64,000 bases of DNA from Parus major (taxonomy: Eukaryota > Chordata > Aves > Passeriformes > Paridae). The position numbers and the translations under genes were made by a program. This document shows positions 62,801-64,000 of the stretch, piece by piece; positions within the stretch are counted from its first letter, which is position 1; each line of letters begins with the position of its first letter. Location of the stretch: positions 38,774,475 through 38,838,474 of the forward strand of contig NC_031799.1 in the NCBI RefSeq assembly GCF_001522545.3, in the 5' to 3' direction. The notes beneath the pieces were generated by a model. The model did no database searches and was not told where the DNA came from. It worked only from the letters and a program-made list of their open reading frames with translations.

Positions 62801-64000
62801 AGCAAAGCAATATTTACTTGGGATGTTTTACTTTCTGCTCTCTGTTTGTCAGTCCCTATCATCTTCAGAAAATCTTGCCACAGCAGAGCTAAAGTCAATA
62901 AAAGAAAGAAAGATCTTTAAATGGTTTAAGTCACTTTAAAGTTGTGTGGGAATAAGCACCTTATTTTAATTTTCAAATGGTGATTCACATTCAAGGTCCT
63001 CTGCAGGTCTCTAAGCCTAGTTCACTAAAGGCACCCTAAACCACAGGAAATAACTCTTATTCCTTCAGCCCTGCTGATAAAATGTCTTCTGTGCCATAGA
63101 GAACAGACCAGGTCTCTTTTGTTTTTAAGCTTCTCACTTGGATACTGATAGGAATAGAAGCAGGATAGTAATCAAGTGACTATGAATTTCATAGAGAGTG
63201 ATAGAATAGATTTGCAAATAAAAGGTAGCAGAATAGGATTTTAGTTATGGATTTTTAACATTTCTTAATGTTAATTACCAGAATGCTCAAAGACATATGC
63301 ACAAAAATAGCAGTTGGGATTATGTCCTAAACCTTTTTCTTGTAATGCAAGAAGATCACTGCATTTTAGTGCGGCATTTCTGGCAAGTTTCTAAGTACTA
63401 CCAAGCACTTTGTGAACAAATTACAGCTATAGAAATACATAAACAGTTCAAAGCAAAGAAAATTTGCAAAAGAAAGTATTAGGTATCTTGAGCATGGTGA
63501 GATGATGATTTATTTATTTATGTTTCCATCTCATGAAAATGCATTTTATACATTATCTTCATATTGTGTGTGAAATACTGTGGGGGGATGTATGTATAGC
63601 AACAGTTATGATTTTATTCCTGCCATTATTTGTTGCACTGTTTCCTAAAGCCTTACCGTGTTATACGCAGGAATGGCCTTGGACTATTTGTCTAAATCAG
63701 CACAAACCTCACCACCACTTGTCAAAAGCTTGCTATCTTATTCTATCGTTTGATGAGTGTGGACTTGAGCACAGTCAAGATAAAACAAATGAAGCCAGAC
63801 AGAATTCCCTGTTCACTATTTATAGTATGCAGGAGTTTTCTAACTCTGTATATTTGTCACACGTATTTGGATGTTAAAGAGGATGTAAAGGGACTGTACT
63901 TGCTATTCAGGATAATGGAATTCAGGGAATGAAGCTTTCTTAAACATTCCATTAGTTTTATACCTGCTCTACATATTATTTATATATTACAATTTATTTA
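56862..64000. other. gene-free AT-rich interval to window end
   Basis: No exon or named repeat can be supported. A 61-codon cysteine-rich reverse-strand frame at 60410-60592 is noted in the findings. 61790-62115 is more GC-balanced and may be an old repeat. 'tctatttttaatac'-type A/T tandem echoes occur around 62185-62270. A 114-codon plus-strand ORF at 63533-63877 has no recognised domain. Confidence 0.5.

Noticed and set aside
63533..63877. 114-codon plus-strand ORF as an exon
   Set aside because: No recognisable domain, no convincing splice sites, and an overlapping ORF in another frame; left as chance pending conservation data.
1..64000. CRISPR array, operon, prophage or other prokaryotic system
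   Set aside because: No spaced direct repeats of CRISPR type and no dense coding; all evidence points to vertebrate non-coding DNA.

Overview
The window reads as AT-rich, non-coding DNA from a bird, most likely a songbird (passerine). The evidence is its repeats: CR1 LINE copies of several ages, a tRNA-Ile-derived SINE with a CR1-like tail (the TguSINE1 type described in zebra finch), avian ERVL-type LTRs ending close to GGTTAAACCACGACA, a second LTR with a passerine look, and long pentamer and hexamer microsatellites. I found no protein-coding exon, rRNA or functional tRNA that I can defend. All open reading frames without gap N's are shorter than about 155 codons, overlap freely on both strands and look random, except where they lie inside CR1 remnants. 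No bacterial, CRISPR or operon-like features are present.

Layout. 1-18.8 kb is a quiet AT-rich stretch with an ERVL-type LTR (1241-1781), a local duplication (4634-4708 / 5238-5321) and a (TTGGT)12 repeat (8911-8970). 18.8-21.2 kb holds the largest element, a minus-strand CR1 with a recognisable endonuclease end, a reverse transcriptase with a broken catalytic motif, and the 3' end. 22.1-23.5 kb is a cluster of purine/pyrimidine-rich tandem repeats, the last containing a 430-N assembly gap. 26.1-26.9 kb has a (TTTATA)n array and a remnant of a CR1-type first ORF with a GDSL/SGNH-like signature. 32.7-33.3 kb is a second ERVL-type LTR, and 34.6-34.7 kb is the SINE. 37.96-39.35 kb is a CR1 3' fragment abutting a different LTR that contains a 295-N gap. 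41.4-42.35 kb is a very old CR1, recognised by alignment from memory. 42.35-47.3 kb includes the most complex unique sequence and is a candidate for conserved non-coding elements. 47.3-54 kb has an (ATAGAT)-type array, two perfect inverted repeats and two partial ERVL LTRs. 54.86-55.59 kb is a plus-strand CR1 3' end. The remainder, to 64 kb, is AT-rich with no recognised gene.

Nothing here supports a new multi-gene system. The points worth a second look are the SINE, the abutting CR1/LTR pair, the age series of CR1 copies, several perfect hairpins, one short cysteine-rich ORF near 60.5 kb, and possible conserved non-coding blocks. Repeat assignments rest on recalled family sequences and have not been searched against a database.
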